A DNA stretch of 43,168 nt from Hyphomicrobium_A sp964405975 (GTDB taxonomy: Bacteria; Pseudomonadota; Alphaproteobacteria; Rhizobiales; Hyphomicrobiaceae). The DNA lies in the NCBI GenBank assembly GCA_964405975.1, contig CAYOPW010000017.1, positions 1-43,168 on the forward strand. Reading direction: 5' to 3'. How positions within the stretch are numbered: position 1 is the first letter of the stretch; each line of letters begins with the position of its first letter. Positions 7,476-17,092 of the stretch are shown here, one piece after another. The translations under genes and the position numbers were made by a program. The notes beneath the pieces are model-generated. The model saw only the letters and a program-made list of their open reading frames with translations, did not search any database and had not been told where the DNA came from.

Positions 7476-9152
7476 GTGACCGTAAAGTCAGACATTGAGA
7501 TAGCCCGCGCGGCAACGATGAAGCCGATTGGTGAGGTGGCTGCCAAGGTGGGAATTCCCGCCGAGGCCCTCATTCCATTCGGGACCACAAAGGCAAAGAT
7601 CTCATTCGACTACATCAACTCGCTGAAAAATAGAAAGGACGGCAAGCTCATTCTTGTCACCGCTCTTACACCAACGCCCGCCGGTGAAGGCAAGACGACG
7701 ACGACAGTGGGCTTGGGCGACGGGCTCAATCGCATCGGCAAGAAAGCGATGATGTGTCTGCGTGAGCCTTCGCTTGGGCCCTGTTTCGGCGTCAAGGGCG
7801 GTGCGGCCGGCGGCGGCTACGCTCAGGTCGTGCCAATGGAAGATATCAATCTCCACTTCACTGGCGACTTCCACGCCATCACCTCGGCACACAATCTGCT
7901 GTCAGCGATGGTGGACAACCACATCTATTGGGGCAACGGACTGGGCCTCGATAGCCGACGGGTAGGCTGGCGGCGCGTTCTTGACATGAACGATCGGGCG
8001 CTGCGCGCGATCGTCAATTCGCTTGGTGGCGTCACCAATGGGTTCCCGCGTGAAGATGGTTTCGACATTACCGTCGCGTCGGAGGTGATGGCCATCCTCT
8101 GCCTAGCCCTCGATTTAAAAGACCTAGAGCGCCGTCTCGGCAATATCATCATAGGCTACACGCGCGACAAGAAACCGATCCGGGCGCGCGAGGTAAAAGC
8201 GGACGGCGCCATGACTGTCTTGCTCAAAGACGCCCTGATGCCAAACCTTGTACAGACCCTCGAGAACAACCCCGTTTTTATTCACGGCGGCCCCTTTGCC
8301 AATATTGCGCACGGTTGCAATTCGGTGCTCGCCACAACGACAGCGCTCAAGCTTGCCGACTATGTGATCACCGAAGCCGGATTTGGAGCTGATCTGGGGG
8401 CTGAGAAGTTTTTCGATATCAAGTGCCGCAAAGCGGGGCTTGCGCCCGAGGCCGTTGTGGTGGTTGCCACGGTACGCGCCTTGAAGATGCATGGCGGCGT
8501 CGCCAAGGACGATCTGAAAAACGAGAACGCGATGGCCGTGAGCAAGGGCTGCGAGAACCTTACGCGGCACCTGGAGAACATAGGTAAGTTTGGTGTGCCG
8601 GCAGTTGTTGCCGTCAACCGCTTCGTCACCGACACGGATGCTGAAATTCAAGAGGTTGTGAAGGCAGCCGAAAGCGTTGGCACCAAGGCCTTCATGTGCA
8701 ACCACTGGGCCGACGGCGGCGCTGGTGCGGAAGCGTTAGCCCATCACATAGTGGAAGTCGTCGATAGCGGCAAGGCTGCTTTCAAGCCGCTCTACCCCGA
8801 CGAGATGTCATTGCGCGATAAGGTCAAGACGGTCGCAACCGAGATATATCGCGCTTCTGATATTGCGTGCGATGCGGCCGTCGAAACCACATTCAAGGAC
8901 TTGGAGGCAGCGGGCTTTGGTAATTTGCCCGTGTGCATGGCGAAGACTCAGTATTCGTTTTCAACCGATCCGAGCAAGCGCGGCGCGCCAACGGACCATA
9001 TCGTGCCCGTGCGCGAGCTTCGGTTGTCAGCTGGCGCTGAATTCGTCGTTGTCATCACGGGCCAGATCATGACGATGCCAGGATTGCCGCGTGTTCCAGC
9101 GGCCGAAGCCATCAAAATTAACGCTGAAGGTCAGATCGAGGGACTGTTCTAG
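7476..9152 (+). CDS. ftfL: Formate--tetrahydrofolate ligase
   Basis: 558 residues from the GTG at 7476, matching the usual ~557 residues; the N-terminus then reads MTVKSDIEIARAATMKPI, as in the family. It joins formate to tetrahydrofolate using ATP, giving 10-formyl-THF. In serine-cycle methylotrophs this is the entry of one-carbon units into assimilation. The P-loop-like ATP motif TPAGEGKTTTTVGLGDGL lies at about 67-84. Further family motifs are REPSLGPCFGVKGGAAGGGYAQV-type sequence, FTGDFHAITSAHNLL and the C-terminal GQIMTMPGLPRVPAAE. It stands alone on the plus strand, with 166 bp upstream non-coding. Also called fhs. Confidence 0.97.
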   Translation: MTVKSDIEIARAATMKPIGEVAAKVGIPAEALIPFGTTKAKISFDYINSLKNRKDGKLILVTALTPTPAGEGKTTTTVGLGDGLNRIGKKAMMCLREPSLGPCFGVKGGAAGGGYAQVVPMEDINLHFTGDFHAITSAHNLLSAMVDNHIYWGNGLGLDSRRVGWRRVLDMNDRALRAIVNSLGGVTNGFPREDGFDITVASEVMAILCLALDLKDLERRLGNIIIGYTRDKKPIRAREVKADGAMTVLLKDALMPNLVQTLENNPVFIHGGPFANIAHGCNSVLATTTALKLADYVITEAGFGADLGAEKFFDIKCRKAGLAPEAVVVVATVRALKMHGGVAKDDLKNENAMAVSKGCENLTRHLENIGKFGVPAVVAVNRFVTDTDAEIQEVVKAAESVGTKAFMCNHWADGGAGAEALAHHIVEVVDSGKAAFKPLYPDEMSLRDKVKTVATEIYRASDIACDAAVETTFKDLEAAGFGNLPVCMAKTQYSFSTDPSKRGAPTDHIVPVRELRLSAGAEFVVVITGQIMTMPGLPRVPAAEAIKINAEGQIEGLF

Positions 9153-9346
9153 AGCCCGCTGCCTATCCGATATTTGAGTGGCTCCGGATCTCTTGGCGGC
9201 CTGTACCGTTTGCCAATTCCTTGGGCATCTGCCTGTTGCGCAAGCAGTGCACGGTGCACGCTGCTTGCCCTATACTCCAATTTATAGGCATCGCCATTAT
9301 GGCCTGCTAATCGCAAAGGCGAAATTCGTGCGTAAAGTGTGAGGGC

Positions 9347-10768
9347 GTGTTGCGCCAGGCATTCGACGAAATGAACGGCAACTGTGGCGAGGGCGTTCGC
9401 TCGCCCTACTATGCTTTTGCAGAGTGGCTTGGCACGCAAAGGCTTGAAGCACTTAAGCGTAAGTCCGTCGAGGCTGAAACCCTCTTTCGCCGCACCGGCA
9501 TAACCTTCTCTGTTTACGGGAGCGAGGACGCAGGCGAGCGGCTCATTCCCTTTGATATCATTCCGCGCATTTTGTCCGCGTCTGAATGGAGACGCCTCAC
9601 GGTCGGCATTGAGCAACGCGTGCGCGCCCTCAACGCGTTCATGTACGACATCTATCACCGCCAGGAAATCATCAAGGCCGGTCGTATCCCCGAAGAGCTG
9701 ATCATCTCCAATAGCGCCTTCATTCCTGAGATGGTCGGTGCCGATCCGCCACTTGGCATCTACAGTCACGTCATTGGAATCGACATCGTGCGCACGAGTG
9801 AGAACGATTTTTTCGTTCTTGAGGACAACACGCGTACGCCCTCTGGTGTCTCCTACATGCTGGAGAATCGGGAAACGATGATGCACATGTTTCCCGATCT
9901 CTTTTCTAAGAACCGCGTGGCCTCCGTCGAGAACTATCCGGAGAACTTACTAAAGACGCTGGAAAGCGTTGCGCCGCGTGGACTTGATCGCGAACCGACG
10001 ATCGCGCTTCTCACCCCCGGCCCTTACAACAGCGCATACTACGAGCATTCATTTCTTGCCGACCAGATGGGCGTGGAGCTGGTCGAGGGCCAGGATCTCG
10101 TCGTTCTTGACGGCGTTTTACAGATGAAGACGATACTCGGACCAACGCAGGTCGACGTTGTCTATCGCCGCATTGATGATGAGTTCCTCGACCCGCTGGT
10201 GTTCCGGCCCGATTCAGTCCTTGGCGTTCCCGGTCTGTTTGATCTCTACCGCGCGGGCCGTGTGACAATCGTCAACGCGCCGGGTGCCGGCATCGCAGAC
10301 GACAAGGCAATTTACAGCTACATCTCCGAGATCATCCAATTCTATACAGGCCGCGCACCAATCCTGCAAAACGTACCGACCTACAACTGCCGCAAGGTGG
10401 ACGATCTTGCCTATGTGTTGGAGCACCTGGAAGAGCTCGTCATCAAAGAGGTTCATGGTTCGGGCGGCTACGGGATGCTCGTCGGGCCTACGGCTTCAAC
10501 GGACGAGATCGATACTTTTCGCGCGAAACTGCAAGCTCGCCCTGACAACTACATCGCGCAACCCACACTGGCGCTTTCGACGTGCCCCACGCTGGTTGAA
10601 GCTGGCGTTGCGCCGCGGCATCTTGATTTGCGGCCTTTCGCTCTGTTCGGCGATCAGGTTCGCATTACTCCGGGCGGGCTGACCCGAGTGGCACTGAGAC
10701 AGGGCTCGCTCGTCGTCAATTCGAGCCAGGGGGGTGGAACAAAAGACACCTGGGTCTTGCAGGACTGA
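9347..10768 (+). CDS. Circularly permuted ATP-grasp protein (DUF404/DUF407 type)
   Basis: 473 residues from GTG 9347 (the ATG at 9371 is an alternative). The sequence matches the circularly permuted ATP-grasp type 2 family: YSHVIGIDIVRT, LEDNTRTPSGVSYMLENR, TPGPYNSAYYEHSFLA, VIKEVHGSGGYGMLVGP and the C-terminal GGLTRVALRQGSLVVNSSQGGGTKDTWV. The family has ATP-dependent ligase architecture and is predicted to form peptide or amide bonds; its substrate is unknown. It leads a tight four-gene set (alpha-E protein 30 bp downstream, transglutaminase, Anbu), a conserved association in proteobacteria. A peptide or protein-tag synthesis-and-removal role is inference from comparative genomics, not shown here. 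Confidence 0.92.
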   Translation: MLRQAFDEMNGNCGEGVRSPYYAFAEWLGTQRLEALKRKSVEAETLFRRTGITFSVYGSEDAGERLIPFDIIPRILSASEWRRLTVGIEQRVRALNAFMYDIYHRQEIIKAGRIPEELIISNSAFIPEMVGADPPLGIYSHVIGIDIVRTSENDFFVLEDNTRTPSGVSYMLENRETMMHMFPDLFSKNRVASVENYPENLLKTLESVAPRGLDREPTIALLTPGPYNSAYYEHSFLADQMGVELVEGQDLVVLDGVLQMKTILGPTQVDVVYRRIDDEFLDPLVFRPDSVLGVPGLFDLYRAGRVTIVNAPGAGIADDKAIYSYISEIIQFYTGRAPILQNVPTYNCRKVDDLAYVLEHLEELVIKEVHGSGGYGMLVGPTASTDEIDTFRAKLQARPDNYIAQPTLALSTCPTLVEAGVAPRHLDLRPFALFGDQVRITPGGLTRVALRQGSLVVNSSQGGGTKDTWVLQD

Positions 10769-10798
10769 TGGTGGAAAAGGACGAAACCTATCGCGGCT

Positions 10799-11746
10799 AT
10801 GCTGGGAAGAACTGCTAACGATCTCTATTGGCTTGCACGCTACATTGAACGTGCTGAAAACATCGCGCGTTTGATCGAGGTCGGCTATCGCATCGCCCTT
10901 CTGCCGCGCGAAGGTGAGGGCTACAATGAAGAATGGCGCTATACGCTTGCCAGCGCTGGCTGCGCGGACGGTTATTTTGCAAAATACGACAACCTCAACA
11001 CCCGCGACGTGATCAACTACCTGCTCTTTGATTGCTCGAACCGCTCAAGTGTTCAGTCATGCTTGAAGGCGGCCCGGCGAGGCGGGCGCGCCCAAAGAAT
11101 CGCGTTGACGCGCGACATGTGGGAGGCGCTCAACGACGCTTGGATTGAGTTTTCCAATATTAGGCCCACAGACGTTACAGCTAACGAGCTACCAAACATC
11201 CTCGATTGGATCAGATCGCGATCTGCGCTTTATCGCGGCGCTATGCTCAACACGATCCTGCGTGACAGTACTTATTTCTTCAGTCAGATTGGGACGTTTC
11301 TGGAACGCGCCGACAACACCGTGCGCATCCTCGACGTGAAATATTACGTGCTGTTGCCTGAGGTTGAGATGGTCGGCAGTGGCGTCGACAACGTCCAATG
11401 GGGCGCGATCTTGCGCTCCGTTTCCGCCCATCGTAGCTACCGCTGGGTTTACAAGCAGAACTACCGCCCATGGCGCATCGCGGAATACCTTATCTTTCAT
11501 AAGGCCATGCCCCGCTCGCTGGGTGCCTGCTATGATCACATCATGACGTCGCTTGATGGACTGGGTGAAAGCTGTGGCGCACGACATACGTGCCATGAGA
11601 CCGCTTTGGAAACGGCACGCATTCTCTCAGAAGGCGACATCGATACTGTCTTTCGCTCGGGCCTGCATGAGTTCTTGCAAGACTTCATCACTCGCAATAA
11701 TCGGCTCGGTTGCGAGGTTGCCGATGCGTATCATTTCAACGGGTGA
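10799..11746 (+). CDS. Alpha-E domain protein (DUF403)
   Basis: A 315-residue, mostly helical protein beginning MLGRTANDLYWLARYIERAEN, the signature N-terminus of the alpha-E family. Further conserved pieces are FLERADNTVRILDVKYYVLLP near the middle and QWGAILRSVSAHRSYRW. Glu/Arg residues in the two ERA(E/D)N-type segments are the family's conserved polar positions. Its biochemical role is not established; it almost always accompanies the ATP-grasp protein encoded just before it and is thought to act with it. It sits 30 bp after that gene and 18 bp before the transglutaminase gene. No strong ribosome binding site is seen, so translation may be coupled. Confidence 0.92.
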   Translation: MLGRTANDLYWLARYIERAENIARLIEVGYRIALLPREGEGYNEEWRYTLASAGCADGYFAKYDNLNTRDVINYLLFDCSNRSSVQSCLKAARRGGRAQRIALTRDMWEALNDAWIEFSNIRPTDVTANELPNILDWIRSRSALYRGAMLNTILRDSTYFFSQIGTFLERADNTVRILDVKYYVLLPEVEMVGSGVDNVQWGAILRSVSAHRSYRWVYKQNYRPWRIAEYLIFHKAMPRSLGACYDHIMTSLDGLGESCGARHTCHETALETARILSEGDIDTVFRSGLHEFLQDFITRNNRLGCEVADAYHFNG

Positions 11747-11764
11747 AGTAGGGATGCCGACACG

Positions 11765-12574
11765 GTGCTGATCTCGATCGATCATGTGACGCGTTACTCA
11801 TTCGCTGAGCCTGCGCACTACAGCGTTCAGTGCTTGCGCTTAACGCCACCCTCCTTCGAAGGGCAGCGCGTGGTTTATTGGAAGGTCGAAATGCCGAATA
11901 TCGACGGCGCGGTCTGTTTTCGCGACAGCTTTGGTAATACGGCCCATCTCATTTCCCTTACTGAGGCTTGCGGGGAGATTTCAATCATCGCCAAGGGTAC
12001 GGTCGAGACTGAGGACAAATCGGGATTCGCGCGCGGGTTGACGGAGGTGTCGCCCGCTCGCGTCTATAAACGCGAGACGCCAAAGACTGCTGCCAACGAC
12101 GCGATCCGCGACCTTAGCGCCAGCGCACGTGCGACGGACCCAATCGATCGCATGCATGAATTGATGGACGTCGTGCGTGACAACGTCGACTATGCCGTCG
12201 GGGTGACAAATGCCCACACCAGCGCAGCAGAAGCGCTGAGTGACGGCCGGGGCGTATGCCAGGACCATGCTCAAATTTTCATTTCGGCGGCCAGGGTCAT
12301 GGGCGTACCGGCCCGATACGTAAACGGCTACTTCCTCACCGAGACAGACGAGCCCTCCGAAGCCCACCACGCCTGGGCGGAAGCCCATATCGCGGGGCTG
12401 GGTTGGCTGGGCTTCGATCCAGCCAATAGGATCTGCCCCACTGACCACTATGTGCGCCTTTCCTGCGGGCTGGATGCCGGTTCCGCTGCCCCCATTAGGG
12501 GTACGCGGCGAGGAGGGAGCGACGAGATGCTTGACGTTCTCGTCGAAGTCCAGCAGCAAAGCGCTCAGCAGTGA
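11765..12574 (+). CDS. Transglutaminase-like cysteine protease family protein
   Basis: 269 residues from GTG 11765. The N-terminal beta domain (ISIDHVTRYSFAEPAHYSVQCLRLTP) is typical of bacterial transglutaminase-like proteins. The papain-like core shows the catalytic triad: Cys165 in GRGVCQDHA, His202 in HHAWAEA and Asp218 in GFDPANR. No signal peptide is seen, so it is probably cytoplasmic. Such proteins can hydrolyse or transfer amide bonds. Placed between the alpha-E/ATP-grasp pair and the Anbu peptidase, it is likely the second amide-processing enzyme of the same pathway. The specific substrate is unknown. Confidence 0.92.
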   Translation: MLISIDHVTRYSFAEPAHYSVQCLRLTPPSFEGQRVVYWKVEMPNIDGAVCFRDSFGNTAHLISLTEACGEISIIAKGTVETEDKSGFARGLTEVSPARVYKRETPKTAANDAIRDLSASARATDPIDRMHELMDVVRDNVDYAVGVTNAHTSAAEALSDGRGVCQDHAQIFISAARVMGVPARYVNGYFLTETDEPSEAHHAWAEAHIAGLGWLGFDPANRICPTDHYVRLSCGLDAGSAAPIRGTRRGGSDEMLDVLVEVQQQSAQQ

Positions 12575-12629
12575 TTCATTGAGCGTTATGTTTGGCCGAA
12601 GGCTCCAATAACAGGTCTAGGGGATTGCG

Positions 12630-13361
12630 ATGACCTATTGCGTCGCGATGCGACTGAATCGCGGACTTGTGTTCGCCGCAGACACGCGCACGAACGCCGG
12701 CGTCGACAATATTGCTCAGTTTCGAAAGATTCATTTCTGGTGCGTGCCGGGTGACCGCGCAATCGTCTTACTTGCAGCCGGCAATCTATCGCTGACCCAA
12801 TCGGTGATCAGTCTGTTGAACGAGCAGCTGATTGATCCCGAACCAGACGCAACAACCATGCTAACCGTACCATCGATGTACCGCGCAGTGCGGTTTGTTG
12901 GCGATGCCGTGCGCGAGGTGCGCATAGCAGACGGGTCTGCGATCGAAGCGGCGAAGAGCAACTTTGCGGGGTCGTTTATCTTAGGGGGACAGATTAGATC
13001 AGAGCCGCCGCGCCTGTTTCAAATCTACGCGGAAGGCAACTTCATCGAGGCGACTGACGATACGCCCTATTTTCAGATTGGCGAACACAAGTACGGCAAG
13101 CCTATTCTCGACCGGGTGGCGCAGCCGACCATGCGCTTGGGGGAAGCAGCAAAACTCATACTGCTGTCGTTCGATTCAACCCTGCGCTCCAACTTGTCGG
13201 TTGGAATGCCAATCGACGTTCTCATTTACGAGCGCGACAGTCTCGACTTGCGCCGCGAAGCGCGCATAGGTCAGGACGACGAGTACTTCAAGAAGCTCTC
13301 CGCGTCCTGGTCGGAAGCGCTGCGCGAGGCATTTGCCAAGATCGAGGAATTCGACGTTTGA
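12630..13361 (+). CDS. Anbu, bacterial proteasome-type Ntn-hydrolase
   Basis: 243 residues with N-terminus MTYCVAMRLNRGLVFAADTRTNAGVDN. After Met removal Thr2 would be the nucleophile. Asp near 18 (AADTRTNAG) and the Lys in FRKIHFW complete the proteasome/HslV catalytic arrangement. Anbu is a proteasome beta-subunit relative found in scattered bacteria, usually encoded with the ATP-grasp, alpha-E and transglutaminase genes seen directly upstream here (55 bp gap). Published structures show ring or helical-washer assemblies, but the physiological substrate is not settled. It is distinct from HslV: it lacks an adjacent hslU and has the long Anbu C-terminal region (RIGQDDEYFKKLSASWSEALREAF). Confidence 0.93.
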   Translation: MTYCVAMRLNRGLVFAADTRTNAGVDNIAQFRKIHFWCVPGDRAIVLLAAGNLSLTQSVISLLNEQLIDPEPDATTMLTVPSMYRAVRFVGDAVREVRIADGSAIEAAKSNFAGSFILGGQIRSEPPRLFQIYAEGNFIEATDDTPYFQIGEHKYGKPILDRVAQPTMRLGEAAKLILLSFDSTLRSNLSVGMPIDVLIYERDSLDLRREARIGQDDEYFKKLSASWSEALREAFAKIEEFDV

Positions 13362-13535
13362 CGCGGCCATCGCATTCTCGTGTTAATGGAGAGCAAAGGG
13401 TGAGCGCCCATTGGCCGCAATTGCTATACGCCAATCCAATCGGGCAGCCCTCTATCGGATGGGCCGGCTTTGGCCCGGGGGCATCCCGATCACAACATGA
13501 GATGGCGGCTACAGCCGGCTGCCGATATGGGGAGA

Positions 13536-14846
13536 ATGCGTTTGAATATCTGCATGATCGGTGCTGGTTACGTGGGTCTCGTTTCCGCCGCCTGCTTCTC
13601 CGAATTCGGCTGGAATGTCATCTGCGTTGACAAAGACGAGGGGCGCCTAGCGGAGCTCAAATCGGGCAAGTCGCCAATCTATGAGCCTGGCCTCGACGAT
13701 TTGCTGGCGCGCAACATGAGTGCCGAGCGCTTGGTCTTTACCAGTGAGCTTGGGCCGGCCGTCAGAAATGCTGACGTTGTCTTTCTCGCCGTTGGGACAC
13801 CGATGCGGCGCGGCGACGGCCACGCCGATTTGTCTTACGTCTATGCCGCCGTCGAGGAGGTTGCGGCCCATCTCGACGGGTTCACCGTAATTGTGACCAA
13901 GTCGACCGTTCCCGTCGGCACCAGCCGTGAGATCGAACGCCGCGTCTTAGCGGTTCGGCCGGATGGCGAGTTTGCTGTGTGCTCCAATCCGGAGTTTTTG
14001 CGCGAAGGCTCCGCGATTCAAGACTTCACGCATCCCGACCGCGTTCTCGTCGGCACAGACGACGATCGCGCGCGCGAGGTGATGGCACAGCTTTATCGGC
14101 CGCTTTCGCTGCGCAATGCGCCGGTGATGTTTGTCGGCCGCGAGTCAGCGGAACTGGCAAAGTATGCAGCGAACGGTTTTTTGGCGCTGAAGATAAGCTT
14201 CATCAATGAAATTGCAGATTTATGCGAAGAGCTGGGCGCCAACGTGCAGGAGGTCGCTTCCGCGATCGGCAAGGACGGCCGCATTGGTGACAAGTTTCTT
14301 CATCCCGGCCCGGGCTATGGTGGCTCATGTTTCCCCAAGGACGTCAACGCGCTCATCCGCACGGCACGCGAGGCCAAATCGCCCGTTTCGATAATCGAGC
14401 AAGTGCAGCGTGTCAACGATGAGCGCAAGATCACCATCGCGCGGCGGATCGAGGCGGCCGCGGACGGTGGTTCGATCAAGGGAAAGACGGTTGCGGTCCT
14501 CGGCGTTACCTTCAAGCCCAATACCGATGACATGCGCGAATCGCCAAGCCTCGTCATCGTGCCGATGCTCCAGGAGTTCGGAGCAACCGTTAGGGCGTAC
14601 GATCCCCAAGGTCGCAAGCAGGCAGAACCGCAGTTGCCTGACGTCACGTGGTGCGAGAGCGCGCTTGACGCTGTCACCGGCGCTGACATTTTGGCCATTG
14701 TCACCGAATGGAACGAGTTTCGAGCGTTGGATCTGAACGCCGCAAAGGAGCGCATGCGCGGCAGCGTTATCGTCGATTTGCGCAATATGCTTCAGCCGGA
14801 CGCGGCCGAGAAAGCCGGCTTTCGCTATAGCAGCATCGGTCGATGA
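13536..14846 (+). CDS. ugd: UDP-glucose 6-dehydrogenase
   Basis: 436 residues from the ATG at 13536, beginning MRLNICMIGAGYVGLVSAA with the Rossmann GxGxxG motif at the very N-terminus, as in the family. It oxidises UDP-glucose to UDP-glucuronate with two NAD+, for polysaccharide or cell-envelope sugars. Further motifs are VGTPMRRGDGHADLS, TKSTVPVGT, NPEFLREG and the catalytic Cys265 in GPGYGGSCFPKD; the C-terminal domain carries LGVTFKPNTDDMRESPS. The frame is open further upstream (to 13470), but those residues are not family-like. In-frame ATG 13527 is an alternative, because the GGGGAG before 13536 is very close. No exopolysaccharide genes are adjacent. Confidence 0.95.
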   Translation: MRLNICMIGAGYVGLVSAACFSEFGWNVICVDKDEGRLAELKSGKSPIYEPGLDDLLARNMSAERLVFTSELGPAVRNADVVFLAVGTPMRRGDGHADLSYVYAAVEEVAAHLDGFTVIVTKSTVPVGTSREIERRVLAVRPDGEFAVCSNPEFLREGSAIQDFTHPDRVLVGTDDDRAREVMAQLYRPLSLRNAPVMFVGRESAELAKYAANGFLALKISFINEIADLCEELGANVQEVASAIGKDGRIGDKFLHPGPGYGGSCFPKDVNALIRTAREAKSPVSIIEQVQRVNDERKITIARRIEAAADGGSIKGKTVAVLGVTFKPNTDDMRESPSLVIVPMLQEFGATVRAYDPQGRKQAEPQLPDVTWCESALDAVTGADILAIVTEWNEFRALDLNAAKERMRGSVIVDLRNMLQPDAAEKAGFRYSSIGR

Positions 14847-15021
14847 AAATTTGTGGATCTAGAGCCACCTATTAATTCCACCAACTGTCGCAATAAGCTT
14901 AACCGTTGTCCCGCGCTTGTGCCAAAGTGCGCTTGAAGCGGAATATTTGCCCCGCGAGTGGTCCGGGAGGCCGGGTGAACAAGAGATGGCCTACTAAGAG
15001 CCACATGGGAGCTGCCCAAGG

Positions 15022-16062
15022 ATGCCTCAGCTGCAAACGCTTGCTGTCTACTTTTCCAGTTGGGCGGGCACACGCCCAGCCCGCTTGGCGATTGCTGCCA
15101 CCGTCAGCTCTTTGGCGAACGTCAGTTTGGAGATAACCGATTTGCTGGCGAAGGGTGCGCTTGCCGGTTCGCTTGGACGCGCGACGGGAAAGCGCGGCGA
15201 CGTTGACGAGCAGAAAGAGATCGACGTTCTGACCAACGATCGCATTGTTGCGGCGCTTCGCGAGGCACCGGTTGCGGCTGTTGCGTCCGAAGAGATGGAC
15301 GGCCCCGCACTGCTTGACCAACAGGCACCCCTACTGGTAGCGGTGGACCCGCTCGATGGCTCGTCCAACATCGACGCCAATGCCTCGATCGGAATGGTCT
15401 TCACCATTTTGCCGGCCTTGCAGCACAATGACGATCCGTCGGCCTTCTTGCAGCCAGGCGTCAACCAGCTTGCTGGCGGCTTCTTCGTCTACGGGCCGCA
15501 GACCGCACTCGTCCTGAGTGTCGGTGCGGGAACGCAGATCTTCACGCTTGATCGCCAGTCGGCGACCTATGTTTTGACGCACCCGAAAGTCGAGATTCCC
15601 CCGCGCACCAGTGAGTATGCCATCAACTGTTCCAACGCACGGGACTGGTACGAGCCGGTAAGGATGTATGTCGAGGATTGTAATCAGGGTACGCAAGGTC
15701 CGCGCGGCCGCGATTTCAATATGCGGTGGACGGGTTCACCTGTCGCCGACTTCTATCGGATTCTGTCGCGGGGCGGCATCTACCTTTATCCAGGCGATAA
15801 GCGGCGCGAGTTTCGCCACGGCCGGTTGCGCTTGATTTACGAGGTGAACCCGTTCGCCTGGGTCGTCGAACAGGCTGGCGGGGCGGCATCCACCGGCCGC
15901 GAGCGTGTGCTCGAGATCGTGCCCCAGGCTTTACACCAACGTATGCCGTTAATCGCGGGCTCGCGCGCGGAGGTCGATTATGTCTTGCGGCTACACGACG
16001 GGCAGCAGATTAAGGGTGAACGCTCGCCGTTGTTCAGTCGGCGTGGTCTATTGAGGTTCTAG
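15022..16062 (+). CDS. cbbF: Fructose-1,6-bisphosphatase class I
   Basis: 346 residues. It hydrolyses fructose-1,6-bisphosphate to fructose-6-phosphate in gluconeogenesis and the Calvin cycle. The metal-binding motifs are visible: SEEMDG near 89-94 and VDPLDGSSNID at about 108-118. Sugar-binding motifs include GDKRREFRHGRLRLIYEVNPFAWVVEQAGG near the C-terminus. ATG 15022 is the first good start; length is normal for class I FBPase. It is followed after 38 bp by phosphoribulokinase, and ribulose-phosphate epimerase comes next, which suggests a Calvin-type (cbb) function rather than only gluconeogenesis. The plain name would be fbp. Confidence 0.95.
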   Translation: MPQLQTLAVYFSSWAGTRPARLAIAATVSSLANVSLEITDLLAKGALAGSLGRATGKRGDVDEQKEIDVLTNDRIVAALREAPVAAVASEEMDGPALLDQQAPLLVAVDPLDGSSNIDANASIGMVFTILPALQHNDDPSAFLQPGVNQLAGGFFVYGPQTALVLSVGAGTQIFTLDRQSATYVLTHPKVEIPPRTSEYAINCSNARDWYEPVRMYVEDCNQGTQGPRGRDFNMRWTGSPVADFYRILSRGGIYLYPGDKRREFRHGRLRLIYEVNPFAWVVEQAGGAASTGRERVLEIVPQALHQRMPLIAGSRAEVDYVLRLHDGQQIKGERSPLFSRRGLLRF

Positions 16063-16100
16063 GCGCTAAATCTGCAGACTAAGAGCGACAAAGAGAGATC

Positions 16101-16976
16101 ATGTCAGCAAGGCATCCCATTATTTCTGTGACTGGCTCGTCGGGGGCCGGCACGAGTTCGGTTCGGCAAACATTCGAGCAGATCTTCCGGCGCGAGCAAA
16201 TCAATGCCGCTTATATCGAAGGGGATGCCTTTCATCGCTATGACCGGGCCGAGATGGAATGGGCGACTGCCGAGGCGAGGAAGCAGGGAAATAACCACTT
16301 CTGTCACTTTGGTGAGGACGCAAATCTTTTAGAAGATCTTGAGGACGTATTTCGAAGCTATGGCGAAAGCGGTTCGGGGCGCACGCGTCACTACGTACAT
16401 GATGAGCAAGAGGCGGAACGGTTCGATGTGCCGGCCGGTACTTTTACGCCATGGGAAGACTTCCCGCGCGGTACCGATCTTCTCTTCTACGAGGGCCTGC
16501 ATGGGGCGGCTGTGACCGAAAACGTCAACGTGGCACAGCACGCCGACCTGAAGATCGGTGTCGTGCCGGTGATCAACTTGGAATGGATCCAGAAGATCAT
16601 GCGCGATAAGGCCAAGCGCGGTTACACGTTGGATGCTGTCACGGATGTGATCTTGCGCAGAATGCCGGCTTACGTGAAATACATTTGTCCGCAGTTCAGC
16701 CAAACCGACATCAACTTTCAGCGTGTGCCGACTGTCGACACATCAAATCCCTTCATCGCGCGGTGGATCCCAACAGCAGACGAATCTATGGTTGTGATCC
16801 GGTATCGCGATCCGCGTGGTATCGATTTCCCCTATCTCTTGTCGATGATCCAGATGAGCTTTATGTCGCGGGCGAATTCGATCGTCATTCCCGGGGGTAT
16901 GCTCGATCTTGCCATGCAGCTCATCCTTACGCCCCACATCATGAAGCTCGTGGAACGCAGGCGGCGGTCTGCATAG
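16101..16976 (+). CDS. prkB: Phosphoribulokinase (class I, bacterial octameric type)
   Basis: 291 residues, the length of the proteobacterial class I enzyme. It phosphorylates ribulose-5-phosphate with ATP to ribulose-1,5-bisphosphate, the RuBisCO substrate. The P-loop GSSGAGTSSV lies at 12-21. Family segments include IEGDAFHRYDRAEM, NNHFCHFGEDANLLEDLE, FYEGLHGAAVTENVNVAQHADLKIGVVPVINLEWIQK-type sequence and RVPTVDTSNPF. A GAGAGA purine stretch precedes the ATG. It lies between fbp and rpe on the same strand. The FHRYDR and YEGLHG motifs exclude uridine kinase. No RuBisCO gene or cbbR is visible within the window. Also called cbbP. Confidence 0.95.
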   Translation: MSARHPIISVTGSSGAGTSSVRQTFEQIFRREQINAAYIEGDAFHRYDRAEMEWATAEARKQGNNHFCHFGEDANLLEDLEDVFRSYGESGSGRTRHYVHDEQEAERFDVPAGTFTPWEDFPRGTDLLFYEGLHGAAVTENVNVAQHADLKIGVVPVINLEWIQKIMRDKAKRGYTLDAVTDVILRRMPAYVKYICPQFSQTDINFQRVPTVDTSNPFIARWIPTADESMVVIRYRDPRGIDFPYLLSMIQMSFMSRANSIVIPGGMLDLAMQLILTPHIMKLVERRRRSA

Positions 16977-17092
16977 GGGATCGCGGGATTGTTATTCTTA
17001 CGTAAGCTATATTGTGGGCGGGGGAGACGCCTTGGCGTTGCTTGCGCTAAAGTCGTCCGGTGACGCAGAGCGATTCTCTATAGGAGCCCCGA

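Noticed and set aside
16997..17006. CTTACGTAAG palindrome upstream of rpe
   Set aside because: A 10-bp palindrome with a CTATAT word next to it, but no -35 box at the right spacing; too short to be called a promoter or operator.
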